Shown piece after piece: positions 24,982 through 40,985 of a stretch of 64,000 nucleotides of DNA. The notes beneath the pieces were generated by a model that did no database searches, had not been told where the DNA came from, and was given only the letters and a program-made list of their open reading frames with translations. Position numbers and translations under genes: made by a program. Where the stretch lies: positions 75,734,391 to 75,798,390 of the forward strand of contig OZ023270.1 in assembly GCA_964006375.1 (NCBI GenBank). The letters run 5' to 3'. The DNA comes from Tillus elongatus (Eukaryota; Arthropoda; Insecta; Coleoptera; Cleridae). Within the stretch, counting starts at the first letter, position 1. Every line of letters starts with the position of its first letter.

Positions 24982-26721
24982 TCCCGGAGAAGGACACTCT
25001 TTGAAGACCAAAGAATGTCTGCCTAGCCTAAAATCATCCGCGTATTTATATCGGTTTTCATTCCCCTTCCCGTGTAATGAATTATAATGCAGGCCCTGTT
25101 GTTAAAGTCGACAGCATTTCAAACGTTTGTACCATAATCGACCTTATTGCGTCCCGCTTATGATTTGTAGCGTGCCTCCCCTCTATCATGTGTACACGTC
25201 CCACATAGAAATCCTCCTGTACACACTGTTTTCAGAGCTTATTATTATTATCATTATTCTTATTTTATTTTAAATTACAATTGTAAACAATCATTAGTCA
25301 ACTTGTGAAACCCATTCTGCAAGTTTACCTGTGCACCCTTACTTGCTGTTAATTCGCTCGTAGCCGGCATTTATATTTATGCAATGACACCTAAAATCTA
25401 TGTAAATAGTAATAGTATGCTACGTACACACTTTTAATAAGCAAAACACAGAATAATGTCCTCATTGTGCATATGACACCAAAGCAATATTAAAATCTCT
25501 TACGTTAATAAAAATGTACATAAAATGTTTCGTGTCCTGTTTTATTTTTATATCTGAACTTATTTGACATACGACTGTAATACAAGTTAAAATTACATTC
25601 CTTTTTCAAATTAGATTTTCCAAATGCTTAAGGTGTTGCAGGACAGCCCATCGCCGATATAGTCTGTATTTAATTAGTGCAAGCCCTGTGGTCATGTGAA
25701 TGCTGGGAAAACGATTTGTAAATGAAATATACTTCTGTGCTTCTCGTCTATTTACAACGAAAATATCGACTGATAAATGACGTTCAAATGCCTGCCCACT
25801 CAAGAACTAAATTCGTGGAAGTTTCGGAAGAGAAAATGATACTGCAAAAATAATTATCACATAGCTAATAATACTCGTGGATGCGATTCTGATGACATTT
25901 AAGAACTTCAGACGGCAAAAGACATTCTCTCTTTCTATCGCAATTTTCGTCTGTTGTCTTTCTGCAGTAAATATTAGCATATTTGCAATGACCTATAATT
26001 TACATTAATATTGTCCTAAATATTAGCAGTTTTAAGATGTCATATTTCACACAGTTACACAGCCAGCAGGTGTCTCCCCAATAAATTCCATTCTTTATTA
26101 TCTAGCCAGATGTCTGTATACGCCAGACGTGTTCTTTGTTTTTGTGCCCTTTAAAAGGCACTCGACACTCAAGATAAGATACTTAACCTGCCTCTTAGAC
26201 AAGAGGATCTTCGTCTGGGACATAGAATACAATTCGTGAGAAAGTTTTTTTTTTGTTTTGTTTTACAATATGAGACATTAAACAGACCTGTCTTGTCGAG
26301 ACTATCCAGACTGTGGTTATTTTACGCATTGCTTTGTCTTTAACTAAAATCACCCTTATAATGCGAGACAATTTAATTACATCGGGAATATTTTCGTTTA
26401 TTAAAATACCCCGCTGTGGCCTGTCGAATACTCGAGGTACCCTAGTATATTTGCCATGGACCTCTAGAAATTTCGGCGACTTATCTCTGACTCTCAGAGC
26501 TCACGCCTGCCGGCTGATATAATTATAAAACTTCGACCGTACCTGATGGGGTGTTTTCATTCACTTACATACCTCCCGACCATAGGACAGAGTTAATAAA
26601 AATGTGGATCAGAATTAAATTCAGACACACAAAAGAAAACATCCAAGCGAATAATTTACCCATCTAAGGGTTAATTCAGCTTGATTATCAATGGTTTTAT
26701 TAGTCAATTTTCTCGCCCATT

Positions 26722-27412
<691 letters not shown>

Positions 27413-27770
27413 TTTGTTTTCTAGAAAATTCAAGCTTGCAATTTGAATTGGTTATATTTCAACAAACATTTTAAAACAATCGCGGGTTTTAGAAAGTAAA
27501 CATTACAAGAAGTATTCTGACATTTCTGTTTCAATAGCTGTTGTTCTTTTTTTGTCCTTTAACGTCAGTCTGTTTCCGCGACAAAAATATTTGCAGAAAA
27601 CTTATTTGAAGTAGACGCTTCTGCGATTTTATATCAGAAGGTTAAATTAGAGCTTTATTTATATAAATGTGTCATAATTTTGCATTACAAAATAAACTTG
27701 AAGCAATTCCTCTATTTAGTCGATAAATCGATGGATGGACAAACTATACAAAACTGATAATAATAGTTTA

Positions 27771-28110
27771 GAGCCTCGGTGGTTCATTGGTAAGGACGCG
27801 TACCTCTGAACTGAGGGGTTCGATTACCAGGGTTTCCCGTTCACTTTCTCAGTGCAAACTGTAATAAATTAACATCAGCCCAGGTTCTGGCATTGTATTT
27901 GAGGCAGCTGAATGTCTGCACGTTCCGCCCCTCGGAGGAGGCGTAAATCCGTCGGTCCCGTGTCCATGCTATGTTGGGCACGCTAAAGTTCCCTACCCTC
28001 CTTGCAGAAAGGCAGGGGTTTGGCAGAGTTTCCAGGATAGTGAGGCGAAACTGCTCTCTGGCGTTGGCGATTGGTCATAGTCGCGAAAATAGGCCGACGT
28101 TAGAGAGAGA
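27771..28110 (+). repeat. tRNA-derived SINE
   Basis: A tRNA-like head has an A-box-like GGTTCATTGGTAAGG and a B-box GGTTCGATTACC about 30 bp later. A body follows with CGTAAATCCGTCGGTCCCGT, a phrase I associate with insect tRNA-derived SINEs. RNA polymerase III would use the two boxes. The 3' end is unclear because another repeat begins at about 28115. Confidence 0.65.
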
Positions 28111-28114
28111 AAAA

Positions 28115-28378
28115 ATAGTTTGCACGAGGAAGTGCGTTATGGTATCGCATTTTCATTTCCTTTTTTCTAATTTTATTCACCTAGTTTTCTCGCAATCTAC
28201 AGGTTCAACTTTGATATCTAAGAAAAACTTTAGAAAGGCAACGTGTGCATGGATTTTCATCCAACCCTATTTATTGTTTTCGGAGACACGCTTTTTTACT
28301 TTTCGAAGATTTTTTATATCTAAAACAGTTTTATAAAAATTCTCTACTATAGCGCACTTGCTGCGTCCAGACTTCTTA
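28115..28378. repeat. foldback repeat with the GGACGCAGCAAGTGCG-type ends
   Basis: The left end (GCACGAGGAAGTGCGTTATG) and right end (CTATAGCGCACTTGCTGCGT) are inverted relatives of the same terminal motif, about 265 bp apart. It belongs with the foldback copies at 37229, 39893 and 52508. Confidence 0.5.
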
Positions 28379-28449
28379 ATTTTTTCATTTCTATTTGAAA
28401 ATATATTTATATATTTTTTATATGTTTTATATAAAAAATTTAACAACCC

Positions 28450-29498
28450 AAAACCACCACCAATGACAGCAATAATAAAATACACAAAACGGGATACCCA
28501 ATAAGACCACTCATTAACTTCAAAGATGCACGTTCATATAAAATAGGAAAAGAAATAGACTAAGTACTAAAACAAGAAATAAAACTAGAAAACAAATTTA
28601 ACATAAAAAACTCCATAGAATTAGTGCACCAATTAGAAAACATAAACAAAAACACAATACTCGCCTTATTCGACATAACAAATATGTACACCAATATACC
28701 AATTAATGAGCCCACAAATATAATCGAAAATAAAATGCAAAATAACAACAAAAAACAACAAATCAACGAAATATTTAACATCATATTGAAACAGAATAAC
28801 TCTGAATTCAACGGCGAATACTACATTCAAAAAGACGCACTACCAATGGGATCTCCAATATCAAGCTACATGGCAGAAATATACATACAATAGTTAGAAA
28901 ACAAAATCAACACCATCATAAAAGTAACAGACCGAAACATCAACTGGATAAAATACGTCGATGATATATGAGTAATATATGACAATCAAGAAACCAACAT
29001 AGACAATATCCTCGAAAAGTAAACCAAATTAACAACATACAATTCAAAATAGAAACACAATCAAACAACACAATAAACTACCTAAACTTAACAATAATCA
29101 GAAAAGAAAAGCAGATTGAATACAAAATATACAGAAAACCTACACAAACAGACATCACTATACCTATACACTCAATAAACCCACCCACAAAAAAAATGTC
29201 CGCGTACAGATACTTAATAAACAGAATGCAAAATGTGCCACTCCATAATGACGAACGAGAAAAGGAATACAACATCATAATACAAATGGCACATAGAAAT
29301 GGATACGACAAGAAAACAATAGAAAAACTAGTAAAAACAAACATATCAACAAAACCAAACACAAAACAACAGAAACAAACACAAAATACACAACATCCAC
29401 TTATAACACCCACATAAAACAAACACAACTACTTAAACAATATGACTTAAAAATGAGCTACAAAACCAATAACAAAATAATAAACAAAGTAAATAAAA
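28450..29498 (+). pseudogene. Penelope-like element reverse transcriptase, decayed (5' part)
   Basis: A frame at 28624-28893 carries LALFDITNMYTNIP, then LKQNNSEFNGEYY, then DALPMGSPISSYMAEIY, the order typical of Penelope-like reverse transcriptases. WIKYVDD follows in another frame, with the catalytic YVDD at 28954-28965. A thumb-like trace at 29196-29417 has MSAYRYLINRM and NGYDKK. Stops (28894, 28968 and others) and frameshifts show decay. The coding sequence is interrupted at 29499 by a Helitron-like copy and resumes at 30523. Confidence 0.75.
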
Positions 29499-30522
<1,024 letters not shown>

Positions 30523-30790
30523 AACAAGAACACAACCCACATAAATTAGGCGAAATATATCAACTAGAATGTAACACATGCAATAAAAATATATAGGAAT
30601 GACAACAAAATCAATATAAACAAGATACAAGGAACATATAACAGCCTTAGATAAAATCCACATACCTAGCGACAAATCAAATGTAGCTACACACATTCAA
30701 AACAGAAAACAAAAAAAATTAGATATCAACTAATTACAACTAATAAAACGTACTAAAGACCACAAAAAATGGAAATCTGGGAACAATACT
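30523..30790 (+). pseudogene. Penelope-like element endonuclease region, decayed (3' part)
   Basis: Right after the nested repeat the trace KLGEIYQLECNTCNK is followed, one frame over, by YIGMTTKS, matching the GIY-YIG endonuclease that follows reverse transcriptase in Penelope-like elements. A later trace reads RYKEHITALDK. The one-base frame change and stops make it a relic. Confidence 0.6.
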
Positions 30791-31380
30791 ACATTAAACA
30801 AACGAAATTTTTGTGTTTTCTTTCGTAAAAAAGGTATATCACCGGAACTGATAAGAAATTTAAATATGTTATTGTTAATAACACTGCTGGCAGAGGGCGC
30901 CACCTGTAAGACATGGCTTGCATTCAATTGGCTATAATTGTTTGACACCCAGTAATATCGACCTACCGTATAGCTACATTGCAGCCCTTATAAATTGTAA
31001 GTAAAAAATGTACATTTGATCCAAATCTCTCAGACACTCCATTTTCGAGATATTTCAATTTTTGTATGTCGATGTCGCTCAAAAATTAATTCTGCGACAA
31101 ATCATAGCAATACATTTTTCACCTTTTAATTGCTATCAGTATGTATAAACTTAGCTTTCTTATTCTCTACTTAAAAATTAAAATCTTACTAGAAAAAAGA
31201 ACTGACAAGACACAATCATGAAGATAAAATAAAAAGCCATGATAACAAACTTTAAACAAACCATTTAACAAAGTGGTTTCCATCGTTACGGGACTTGACT
31301 TTTGCGTTTTCGTCGTGACATATACTAGATTTGACTTTTACGTTTGAGACTACTCACTATTTTTAAGTAATTAATTGTAT
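30791..31380. other. intergenic AT-rich sequence
   Basis: Nothing recognisable is seen except a short segment that may be the end of the Penelope-like element (to about 30960). Confidence 0.4.
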
Positions 31381-31404
31381 TGTCCGTAATTTTTCTAATT
31401 AAAT

Positions 31405-31593
31405 ATGGAAGTCTTTACCAACAATGAACTAACAGACATGCATGTTATGTATTTACGGGCTTTTGGTAACTGTTATGAGGTGAAACGGCTGTATGAAGAA
31501 GCCTTCCCAAATCGGATAATTCCAGACAGAAAGATGTTTCAACGGATTGACATTCGTTACACCGGTAACCAGATTGATGCCTGCTTGAGTTAG
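31405..31593 (+). pseudogene. N-terminal fragment of a DUF4817-type transposase
   Basis: The 62-residue frame begins MEVFTNNELTDMHVMYLRAF and continues VKRLYEEAFPNR then DRKMFQRI. It aligns in order with the N-termini at 41657 and of the 47751 element (LTDM, then YxxxYPxRRxPDxxxFxRI). This is the helix-turn-helix region that binds the transposon ends. After RID the sequence changes to a foldback-repeat segment (CCGGTAACCAGATTGATGCC), so the gene was truncated. Confidence 0.65.
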
Positions 31594-31663
31594 AGAGACA
31601 TATATGCCATTAAAAACATTTTAATGAAAATTCACTTCCATAACGCACTTGCAACGTCCAGGC

Positions 31664-32439
<776 letters not shown>

Positions 32440-33475
32440 TTAACGGCCTATAATTTTTTTTAGCTAATTATCGTGGAACAAATTTGTTAATGCATTTTTG
32501 CATTTTTTATCGAAATATGATGCGTTTATCTTAAAAAAATCTGGACGCAGTAAGTGCGTTTTGGTTGCGAATTTTCAGTAAATTTGCAGTTAAGCTCCCG
32601 AACGCTTTTCAAAACACTGTTTTCAGAAACCTGACCAGCCCCCCCCCCCCCCCCGGATCCACAAACCCCAAGAAAAATTTCTTGTTTACACTCCCCAAGG
32701 AAGTTACGGGACCAGGAGTGAGTAGGGGTGCATAATTTTTTTAGCTAATTTTTTTAGAACAAATTCGTTAATGTAATTTAGCATTTTTTATCGAAATATG
32801 ATGCGTTTATAAGAAAAAAATCTGGACGCAGTAAGTGCGTTTTGGTAGCGAATTTTCGGTAAATTTGCAGTTTAGCTCCCGAACGCTTTTCAGAACACTG
32901 TTTTCAGAAACCTGCCTAGGCCCCCCCCTGGATCCACAAACCCCAAGAAAAAATTCTTGTTCACACTCCCCAAGGAAGTTACGGGACCAGGAGTGAGTAG
33001 GGGTGTATAATTTTTTTTAACTAATTTTCGTAGAACAAATTCGTGAATGCATTATTCCATTTTTTGTCGAAATATGATGCGTTTGCAAGAAAAAAATCTG
33101 GACGCAGAAAGTGCGTTTTGGTAGCGAATTTTCGATAAATTTGCAGTTTAGCTCCCGAACGCTTTTCAAAAAACTGTTTTCAGAAACCTGCCTAGGCCCC
33201 CACCCCTCTGGATCCACAAACCCCAAGAAAAATTTCTTCTTCACACTTCCCAAGGAAGTTACGGGACCAGGAGTGAGTAGGGGTGTATAATTTTTTTAAC
33301 TAATTTTCGTAGAACAAATTCGTTAATGCATTTTTGCTTTTTATCGAAATATGATGCGTTTGTAAGAAAAAAATCTGGACGCAGTAAGTGCGTTTTGGTA
33401 GCAAATTTTCGGTAAATTTGCAGTTTAGCTCCCGAACGTTTTTCAAAAAATTGTTCAGAAACCTGCAGGTGAGGT
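32440..33475 (+). repeat. 277-bp tandem satellite derived from the Helitron-like terminus
   Basis: TCTGGACGCAG starts at 32540, 32821, 33097 and 33374, giving steps of 281, 276 and 277 bp. Each unit has GTGCGTTTTGGTAGCGAATT, AGCTCCCGAACGCTTTTCA, a variable C-run, GGATCCACAAACCCCAAGA, GTTACGGGACCAGGAGTGAG and an AATATGATGCGTTT segment. Partial units lie at both sides. At about 33475 the orientation flips and two shorter inverted pieces follow to about 33650. Confidence 0.85.
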
Positions 33476-34189
33476 CCTAGTAATGTCTCTGAAAACAATT
33501 TGTTGAAAAGCGTTCGGGTGCTAATCTGCAAATTTACCAAAGTTTCATTTCATTCATCCATGTGGGGTCTTAGTAATGTTTCTGAAAACAATTTTTTGAA
33601 AATGGTTCGGCAGCTAATCTGCAAATTTACCGAATTTTCATTAAATCCTTCAAATTTCAATAACTCAATTTGCTATTAACGTAAGCTTTGTTGGATAGAA
33701 AACCTATATTTAAGTTTATTTTCGGAAAATTTTTGTATATTTTCAAACCATAAGTAATTTTGATAAAATATAGTACATTGTTTCTACTACATAGGCCGCA
33801 TACCGGTAATCAGATTGATGCCTGCTCGCATTTGCTTTAAAAAACATTTTTATGGAAAATCACTTCCATAACACATTTGCTGCATCTAGACTTTTGAAAA
33901 ATGTTTATATATTTTCAAACAATAAATTTGTTTCAATGAAATATGATACATTGTTTCTACTATATAGGCAACCAAGTTTGATGCCTGCTTTCATCAAAGA
34001 AAGACATTTGCTATTAAAAATATTTTAAAGAAAATTCGCTACCATAACGCACTTGCTGCGTCCCGAGATTTTTTATTTATTGCATAATCGATGAAATGCG
34101 ATTTTTCTTGATTTAGACTATTGATAAAATCAGTAGTTTTCGGTTTTAGATCATCAATGGTTAGATTTCTTTCTGCGTAAACTATATTT
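33476..34189. repeat. inverted satellite pieces and foldback-repeat ends
   Basis: To about 33650 there are two tandem inverted pieces of the satellite unit (CTGAAAACAATT, then GTTCGG, then GCTAATCTGCAAATTTACC). Two right-end motifs follow, at about 33863-33893 (diverged) and 34028-34063. No gene is present. Confidence 0.5.
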
Positions 34190-34430
<241 letters not shown>

Positions 34431-34739
34431 GGACCCTTTTCCCCCAAAAATATACAAACATATTTTGAAAACGCTATATTTTTGTAAGTATTAGAGTAAC
34501 TAGAACGAGATTTTACATGTGGCTAGAAATAGTGTAAATAAACCTATGGTGTAAATCTTAAGTGATTTGGTACACAATATTTTCTGTTTTTTTCCAAATT
34601 AAAAATAAATTCTGAAAGACTAGTGGTTAGAGTTTAATCCCAACAGACAGAGTAGTTAACTTCTACGTGTAGATTGATTCATAAAACAGGTATAAACCAT
34701 ACATCAACGGTAACCAAAGTAAATAAATAACAGGCATAA

Positions 34740-35878
34740 ATCACACTACCCGAACCAACAATCGTGAAATCTCGGCCACAAATATCGCAAATGACAGACG
34801 ACTTGAAGTTAAAAACTTGCCAAGTGATTGGTATTTAACTGGGGGACTCGACAATTTTTAAAATACAGTATATTTGTAGCTTGATGAACGGCCCCAAATA
34901 CAGTTTTAGCTCAGCGCAGATATATTATGCTGTGGTTTTAGACTGAAACTGTAGCATAAAATACTAGAAATGTAAACAAAATCAAGTAAAGTCTCTATAG
35001 TAATGATTCTAAAATATTTCATTTGTCTTCAAGCTTAAACAGTCGTTGAATGTGTTTCAATGATAATTCTACTAATTCTGTAATTAATTGTTACGTATAC
35101 TTTCAATATAATATACCAGGCATGAAGCCGGTGTCAAGTATTATTTAAACAAAACGTTAGTTAACGTATCCTTAGATAGCTCAGTGGTAGCGTGCTTATC
35201 TTCTACGCAGAAGGTTGCGTAATCGATTCCAGCTCGATGAATGTATGATTTATTTTATTTAGACATTTGAAGAAACAATAGGGCACAGATTTCATACGTT
35301 TTGAACAAGATCTCATTTTTGTTTAAAACGCCTAAATAACTTGTCACCTTTGAGCCTGAAATTTTAATTTTCAGCAGACATTTTGTTATGGTGATATTGG
35401 AAAAACCGGTTTGATTAGGTTGACTAAAACATAATCGTTCTGGAGGTTAACAAGGAAAAATAACTGTTACATTTATTTTAGATTTTGGCAGATAACTTTT
35501 CTTAATATGAATTGAGTTTCCTTCTGGTAATCTATTGTAACTTTAATGAAATTTCTGATGCCAGTTTCTTTTAAAGAGACTTACACTTTCTACAGATATA
35601 CAAAGCGAAATTTAATTTTTTAGCTTCATAGAAAATTGAGTTTTGGTGATTTTTCTCAAGAGGAGTTACACAAGATTTTTGGATAATAGAGAGATATCGA
35701 TGATAACACTTGGGAAAGACTTATTCAAATGTGGACGTACTAGGACTTCTAAAATCGATCTTCAAGGCCTGTGTAAGTTTAGAATATTAATTTTAGTTAT
35801 ATGCCGTATAATAATAGTGTACCATTCTTATGAAAATTCCCTACTATAACGCACCTGCTGCATCTAGAAATTTTCATA
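34740..35878 (+). repeat. repeat carrying an internal tRNA-like segment
   Basis: It shares extended colinear segments with the inverted copies at 56141-57260 and 58735-59320: CTGGGGGA near the left, the tRNA-like block, CAAAGGTGACAAG-type and AGACATTTTGTTATGG-type words. Its right end, CTATAACGCACCTGCTGCAT, is a diverged member of the terminal motif, so it appears to be one architecture of the same family. Confidence 0.6.
35168..35243 (+). tRNA. tRNA-like sequence (probably a pseudogene inside a repeat)
   Basis: An A-box-like TAGCTCAGTGGTAGCGTG is followed by a hairpin (CTTCT, ACGC, AGAAG) and a B-box-like ATCGATTCC at tRNA-like spacing. The anticodon loop cannot be folded to seven bases, so identity is not assigned. 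Two other copies (58895-58972 and 56756-56826, both inverted) keep the same boxes within the same surrounding repeat. Confidence 0.4.
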
Positions 35879-35879
35879 T

Positions 35880-36110
35880 ATCCCGAGAGAACCGAATCTA
35901 AAATTGTCAAACCAGGGCTATTGGCAGGCCATTTAACATTTTTATGTTTCCCAATCCATAAGTCATGGCAGTTATCAAGGAAATTTCGAACCGAAATGAT
36001 ATTATGGGGTGGCTAACCATCTCGCTGCCACATGAGACTGCCATACTCCCGAACTAAATTACCCAACAATCTTATTTCAGTATTTCATAGGCCCATATAT
36101 GGACGTTCGA
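35880..36110 (-). pseudogene. fragment of a D-x41-D-type transposase
   Basis: The minus strand reads, with stops, LLGNLVREYGSLMWQRDG, then PPHNIISVRNFLDN, then WPANSPGLTILDS. This is the second-to-third catalytic block (QxDGAPPH ... WPxxSPDLxxLDF). The spacing is 40 positions here, suggesting a one-codon loss, and one aspartate of SPD is lost. Both flanks are other repeats. Confidence 0.5.
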
Positions 36111-36201
36111 TTATATGTTCTTGCTGTTGTGTTTTTTTTTTCGAATGATTATCCTGTGCTTTTCTAGCAGCAATTCACGATAAAACGCTAATCTGCGCAT
36201 T

Positions 36202-37228
<1,027 letters not shown>

Positions 37229-37547
37229 AAAAAAGTCTGGACGCAGCAAGTGCGTTATGGTAGCGAATTTTGATCAAATGCTTCATATTTGAATAGCTCA
37301 ATTTGCTATTAACCTATAATGTTGACCAAGAAACGAGTTTTTTCGGGAACACTTTAAGTTTACTTTTGGAAATTTTTGTACATTTTCACACAATAATGTT
37401 ATTTTAATGAAACATGGCACATTGTTTTTACTATATAGGTTATACTGGTAACCAAAATTGATGCCTGCTTAAAAAAAAAACACACATATTTGCAATTAAA
37501 AACATTTTAATGAAAATTGACTACCATAACGCACTTGCTGCGTCCAG
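37229..37547. repeat. 319-bp foldback repeat
   Basis: Ends TCTGGACGCAGCAAGTGCGT and ACGCACTTGCTGCGTCCAGA are perfect inverted copies, and the match continues inward through TATGGTAG. The interior resembles the 39893 and 52508 copies (TTGCTATTAACC, AACAATAATG). It could be a MITE or a double-ended derivative of the Helitron-like family. Confidence 0.65.
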
Positions 37548-39892
37548 AAGTTTTTATGATCTTCGATCAACTTCTGAACAGACAAATCTTATATGGATGA
37601 TATGCATACTTGTGCAATATTGATTTTTTTTGTTGCTAAATTACGAAAAAAATTACTGCCATCGCTAATGGCATGCGTGGGATTTTCTAAAGAAAGACAT
37701 ATAAATTATATTTATATATTTTGTAAATTATAAATTAAACACATTTTTTAACTGCAAAATATATAAAAAATATTGAGTTCTTCAATATTATTTGTTGTAA
37801 CGCTCCTCTCTCCGTTGAAGACTTTTGCGTTCTCTAAAATTATTTTCTGTATAGCGGAATGTGCTCGGTGATGGTAGTTATCTATCTGGATGCAAGTTGC
37901 CGAATTCAATTTGTGCAGCAATGACATTTTTATTATTTTTGCAAAAAATACGGACAATTTCACATTTTCCTTCGCCTGTGTAAACCCTAATTAAACAACA
38001 ACAAACAAATGATCCAGCACAATATTTACTAAATTACAGTTTTACACCCAGGTATTGTTTATTTTCACTAGGTTCCCATGGTTACTAAGCTGTCTCATTG
38101 CAGCTTTGGATACTTTTCTGTAATGATGAATGATTAATGTGGAATCAATATGTTTGACACGAAATATTTCTAAAACGTCTCAAATAAATATTACCTAGGA
38201 TTATATTTTTGAAATCAGAAGAAAATGAACTTACTTTCTAAGAAATCGTATATAGCGTGTGCTATTGGAAAAAGTGAGCTTAGGTAATTTTTTCAATTTT
38301 GCAGTTTTATTTTGGTTTTTTCAAAAGCACATTCACACAGCCTGTGAAAAGTTATACAACTTTCGAATGGAAAGTTTTTTCCATCTCTAAAAACAAACGT
38401 AGCAAAAGCTGCACCAGTTATAAGGAACAGACCCTGTACAATTAATTAATGTAGATACTTATAGATAAGCTCAGAATTAATAAATTTTGTTTAAAAATCA
38501 CTAATTATGAACTCCAGTTGTCTGTAAGTTAATATATTATTAAAGTACAACTTAACTGAACAAATTCAAAACCACAAATCAGAATAAATATCTTCTCTAT
38601 GACGACATCAGACTACTTAAATTGACAACCAACCCACTTGTCCTTTAGAGAAAGTGAATAAACGCCAATTTCTATCCCACAAGCACTAACATTCCCAGAT
38701 TCCAGAAAGAATAATTCCATAGTTGTAATTAGTAGAGCGAAACTTTCTCAATTTGAGGCTGAACTAAAATTCCAGGAGTACGTTATAAGCCGGCCGGCTA
38801 TCCACTAAAACAACCGGACACAAACTCGGCTAGCCGGATAATGAGAGCGAGAGAGACAGAGCTGGATGGAAGGGAGCAAGATATCCCGGGACTAAAACTA
38901 AAAGCATAAATTTAATCAAAAACAGAACACATATTAGAAATTCAATCTCAGTGAGAAACAACCCTAAAGGATAAGGGGCCACCCTTAAAACCCCTTATTT
39001 AAGCAGGCCCCTACCCACACCACCATAGTAACCACTCCTTACTTACCCCTCCACGCGCTTCAAAAAATCCAACCCTATCTCGAGCAAAACTCAACCTTAA
39101 GTCATACGTGGAAAAGTTGACTGCTTGGATGTAAGATGTAAAATACTTATATCTCATTGGTTCGGGCCGGTTACCTAGGCAACGCAGGCAATAGGCGGTG
39201 CCTTTGCCACATCAATAAACCCTTAAACTTATCTTAGAGGGCCGGGGAAAAAGCAGACAATTTTAATCTTTAAAACGTATGGTTATAGGGGCGATTTTCT
39301 TCGGATCACAGGGATTATTTTTAATGAAGACACTAATCACACAACGGGGCTAATATCCGCAGATGCCTTACGTCTGCAATGAGTTGGAGGAAGTGACAGA
39401 AAAGGAAAAGGGAGAAACTGATCAAAGAGGGAGCCCGGGTCTCAGCTGCAACCCTTATAAGTGTATGTGATCTGGAGGAAAGGAAATTACGTTAGATGTT
39501 GCTTTAAATGACAGCTGTATTGAACGGTATTGTATTAATGCTAGGTGAGGGAACGTGCCGTTAACACGGCAAACAAAACAGTCTGAGTCTGGACCATTCA
39601 CATAATGTTAACACTATAACAAATAGTCTTTAAAGAACATTGGATAACGGATCCATTCCTTTTTGTTTTAAATATCCATTTAAACTTTTTTTTATTATTA
39701 TAAAAGTAAAAAAAAAATTGTCTAAAAATTTAGAAAATTTGTCAGAAGTATAAAAATCTGATACAGGAAATGCGTTATGGTAGTGAATTTTTATAAATAT
39801 CCCCCCCCCCAAAAAAAAACTCTTATTTAAAAGGTTAATTGAAGTCTGAGAAAAAAGATCTTACCAAACGTGTGAAGTTCTATCAAAAAATA
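37548..39892. other. 2.3-kb region without a recognised gene
   Basis: Short frames on both strands look random. At 38787-38840 GC-rich CCGGCTA and TAGCCGG could form a hairpin. At about 39765-39790 a diverged terminal motif (AAATGCGTTATGGTAGTGAA) marks another repeat end. GC is a little higher at 38.7-39.6 kb than around it, cause unknown. Confidence 0.4.
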
Positions 39893-40200
39893 AAAAGTGC
39901 GATATGGTAGTGAATTTTCATCAAAATGTTTTTAATATCAAATATATTTTTTTAAAGAAAGCGGGCATCAAATTTGCTTACCAGTATAACCTCTATAGGC
40001 GAAACAATGTACCATATTTTATCAAAATAACTTTATTGTTTGAAAATGTACAAAAATTTTCGGAAAATAAACTTAAAATGTTCCAGAAAAAACTGGTTTC
40101 TCTGCCAACAAACCTTATATAGGTTAATAGCAAATTGAGCTATTCAAATTTGAAGCATTTACGGGAGATTCGCTACCATAACGCACTTACTGCGTCCCGA
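39893..40200. repeat. foldback repeat, left end diverged
   Basis: The left end AAGTGCGATATGGTAGTGAA and right end TTCGCTACCATAACGCACTT then ACTGCGTCCCGA are inverted relatives about 308 bp apart. The interior is a diverged match, in the opposite direction, to that of 37229 and 52508. Confidence 0.55.
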
Positions 40201-40284
40201 ATTTCTTCGCCTACAAACATGTATTATATTTCGATGGAAAATGCAAAAATTCAATAACATACCGTGTGTTCGATTATAGCAAAA

Positions 40285-40985
40285 AATAAATTTGTATCAC
40301 CATTGTCGGGTGCTAACTGTATACCAAATTTGAAGATGATATCTAAATATCAGACGTACATGCCGACAGACCGACAAAAAACATTTCGTTCCAGAATCGA
40401 GTTTTCTATCTGTTTTGAGACTTTTTACACCGTTTTAGCAAAAAAAATTCGACATTTTTTCCACCTCCACACATTCAGCCCCTAATTTAATTTCAGCACA
40501 GAATAACAGATCAGGGTTCCCAGTAAAAACAGCATATCAATTTCCCTGGCTGTTCCCTGATTTCTCTGACATGCCAAAACCTATTTTCCTGACTTTGATA
40601 TTCTAGAATCTACCCTTAAAATGTGTAACACACTACTAGAAAATACAGTACCGCCTCATGGCGGAAAACACACTTCTCCAAAATTACATTTATAAAATAT
40701 ACACAATTTTCCTTACAAATAAACGAAAACACTACTTATACAAATATACATCTATCATTGTGTTTTAATTATTTATCATATAACGGGAACAAATAATTTT
40801 CCCTGACAGACAAAAATGCTCTGACTCTTAGTCAATTTTCACAATTTTTCCCTGATTTCCCTGACAAAATATTTGCTTTCACAAATTTCCTGACTTTTCC
40901 CGGTTTCCCTGTTTTCCAGATGAGTGGGAACCCTGCAGATGTTTGATGAAATTTAAAATTTTCTTAAAGCGATTCTACCCAAAAA
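40285..40985 (+). repeat. dispersed repeat copy interrupted by a MITE
   Basis: TCGGGTGCTAACTGTATACC, a GACAGACCGACA-type segment and AGCACAGAATAACAGAT correspond to the repeat at 5770-6060. After the MITE the match resumes with CAGATGTTTGATGAAATT, just as the uninterrupted paralogue reads across 6036-6053. Confidence 0.65.
40512..40935. mobile_element. hAT-like MITE with CAGGGTTCCCA ends
   Basis: Terminal inverted repeats CAGGGTTCCCA and TGGGAACCCTG bound 424 bp with no coding frame. CAGAT flanks both sides (40507-40511 and 40936-40940) and occurs once in the empty paralogous site at 6036-6040. The ends look like hAT, but a 5-bp duplication is not the usual 8 bp of hAT, so the class is uncertain while the element itself is well supported. 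Confidence 0.75.

Noticed and set aside
29078..29428. Minus-strand 116-codon hydrophobic frame
   Set aside because: It is the reverse of the Penelope-like thumb region; the Cys/Phe-rich composition comes from the A-rich opposite strand.
33017..33540. Minus-strand frames of 78 and 93 codons
   Set aside because: They lie within the 277-bp satellite and translate repeated units.
38787..38840. GC-rich inverted repeat CCGGCTA...TAGCCGG
   Set aside because: A 7-bp stem with a long loop is expected by chance and has no supporting context.
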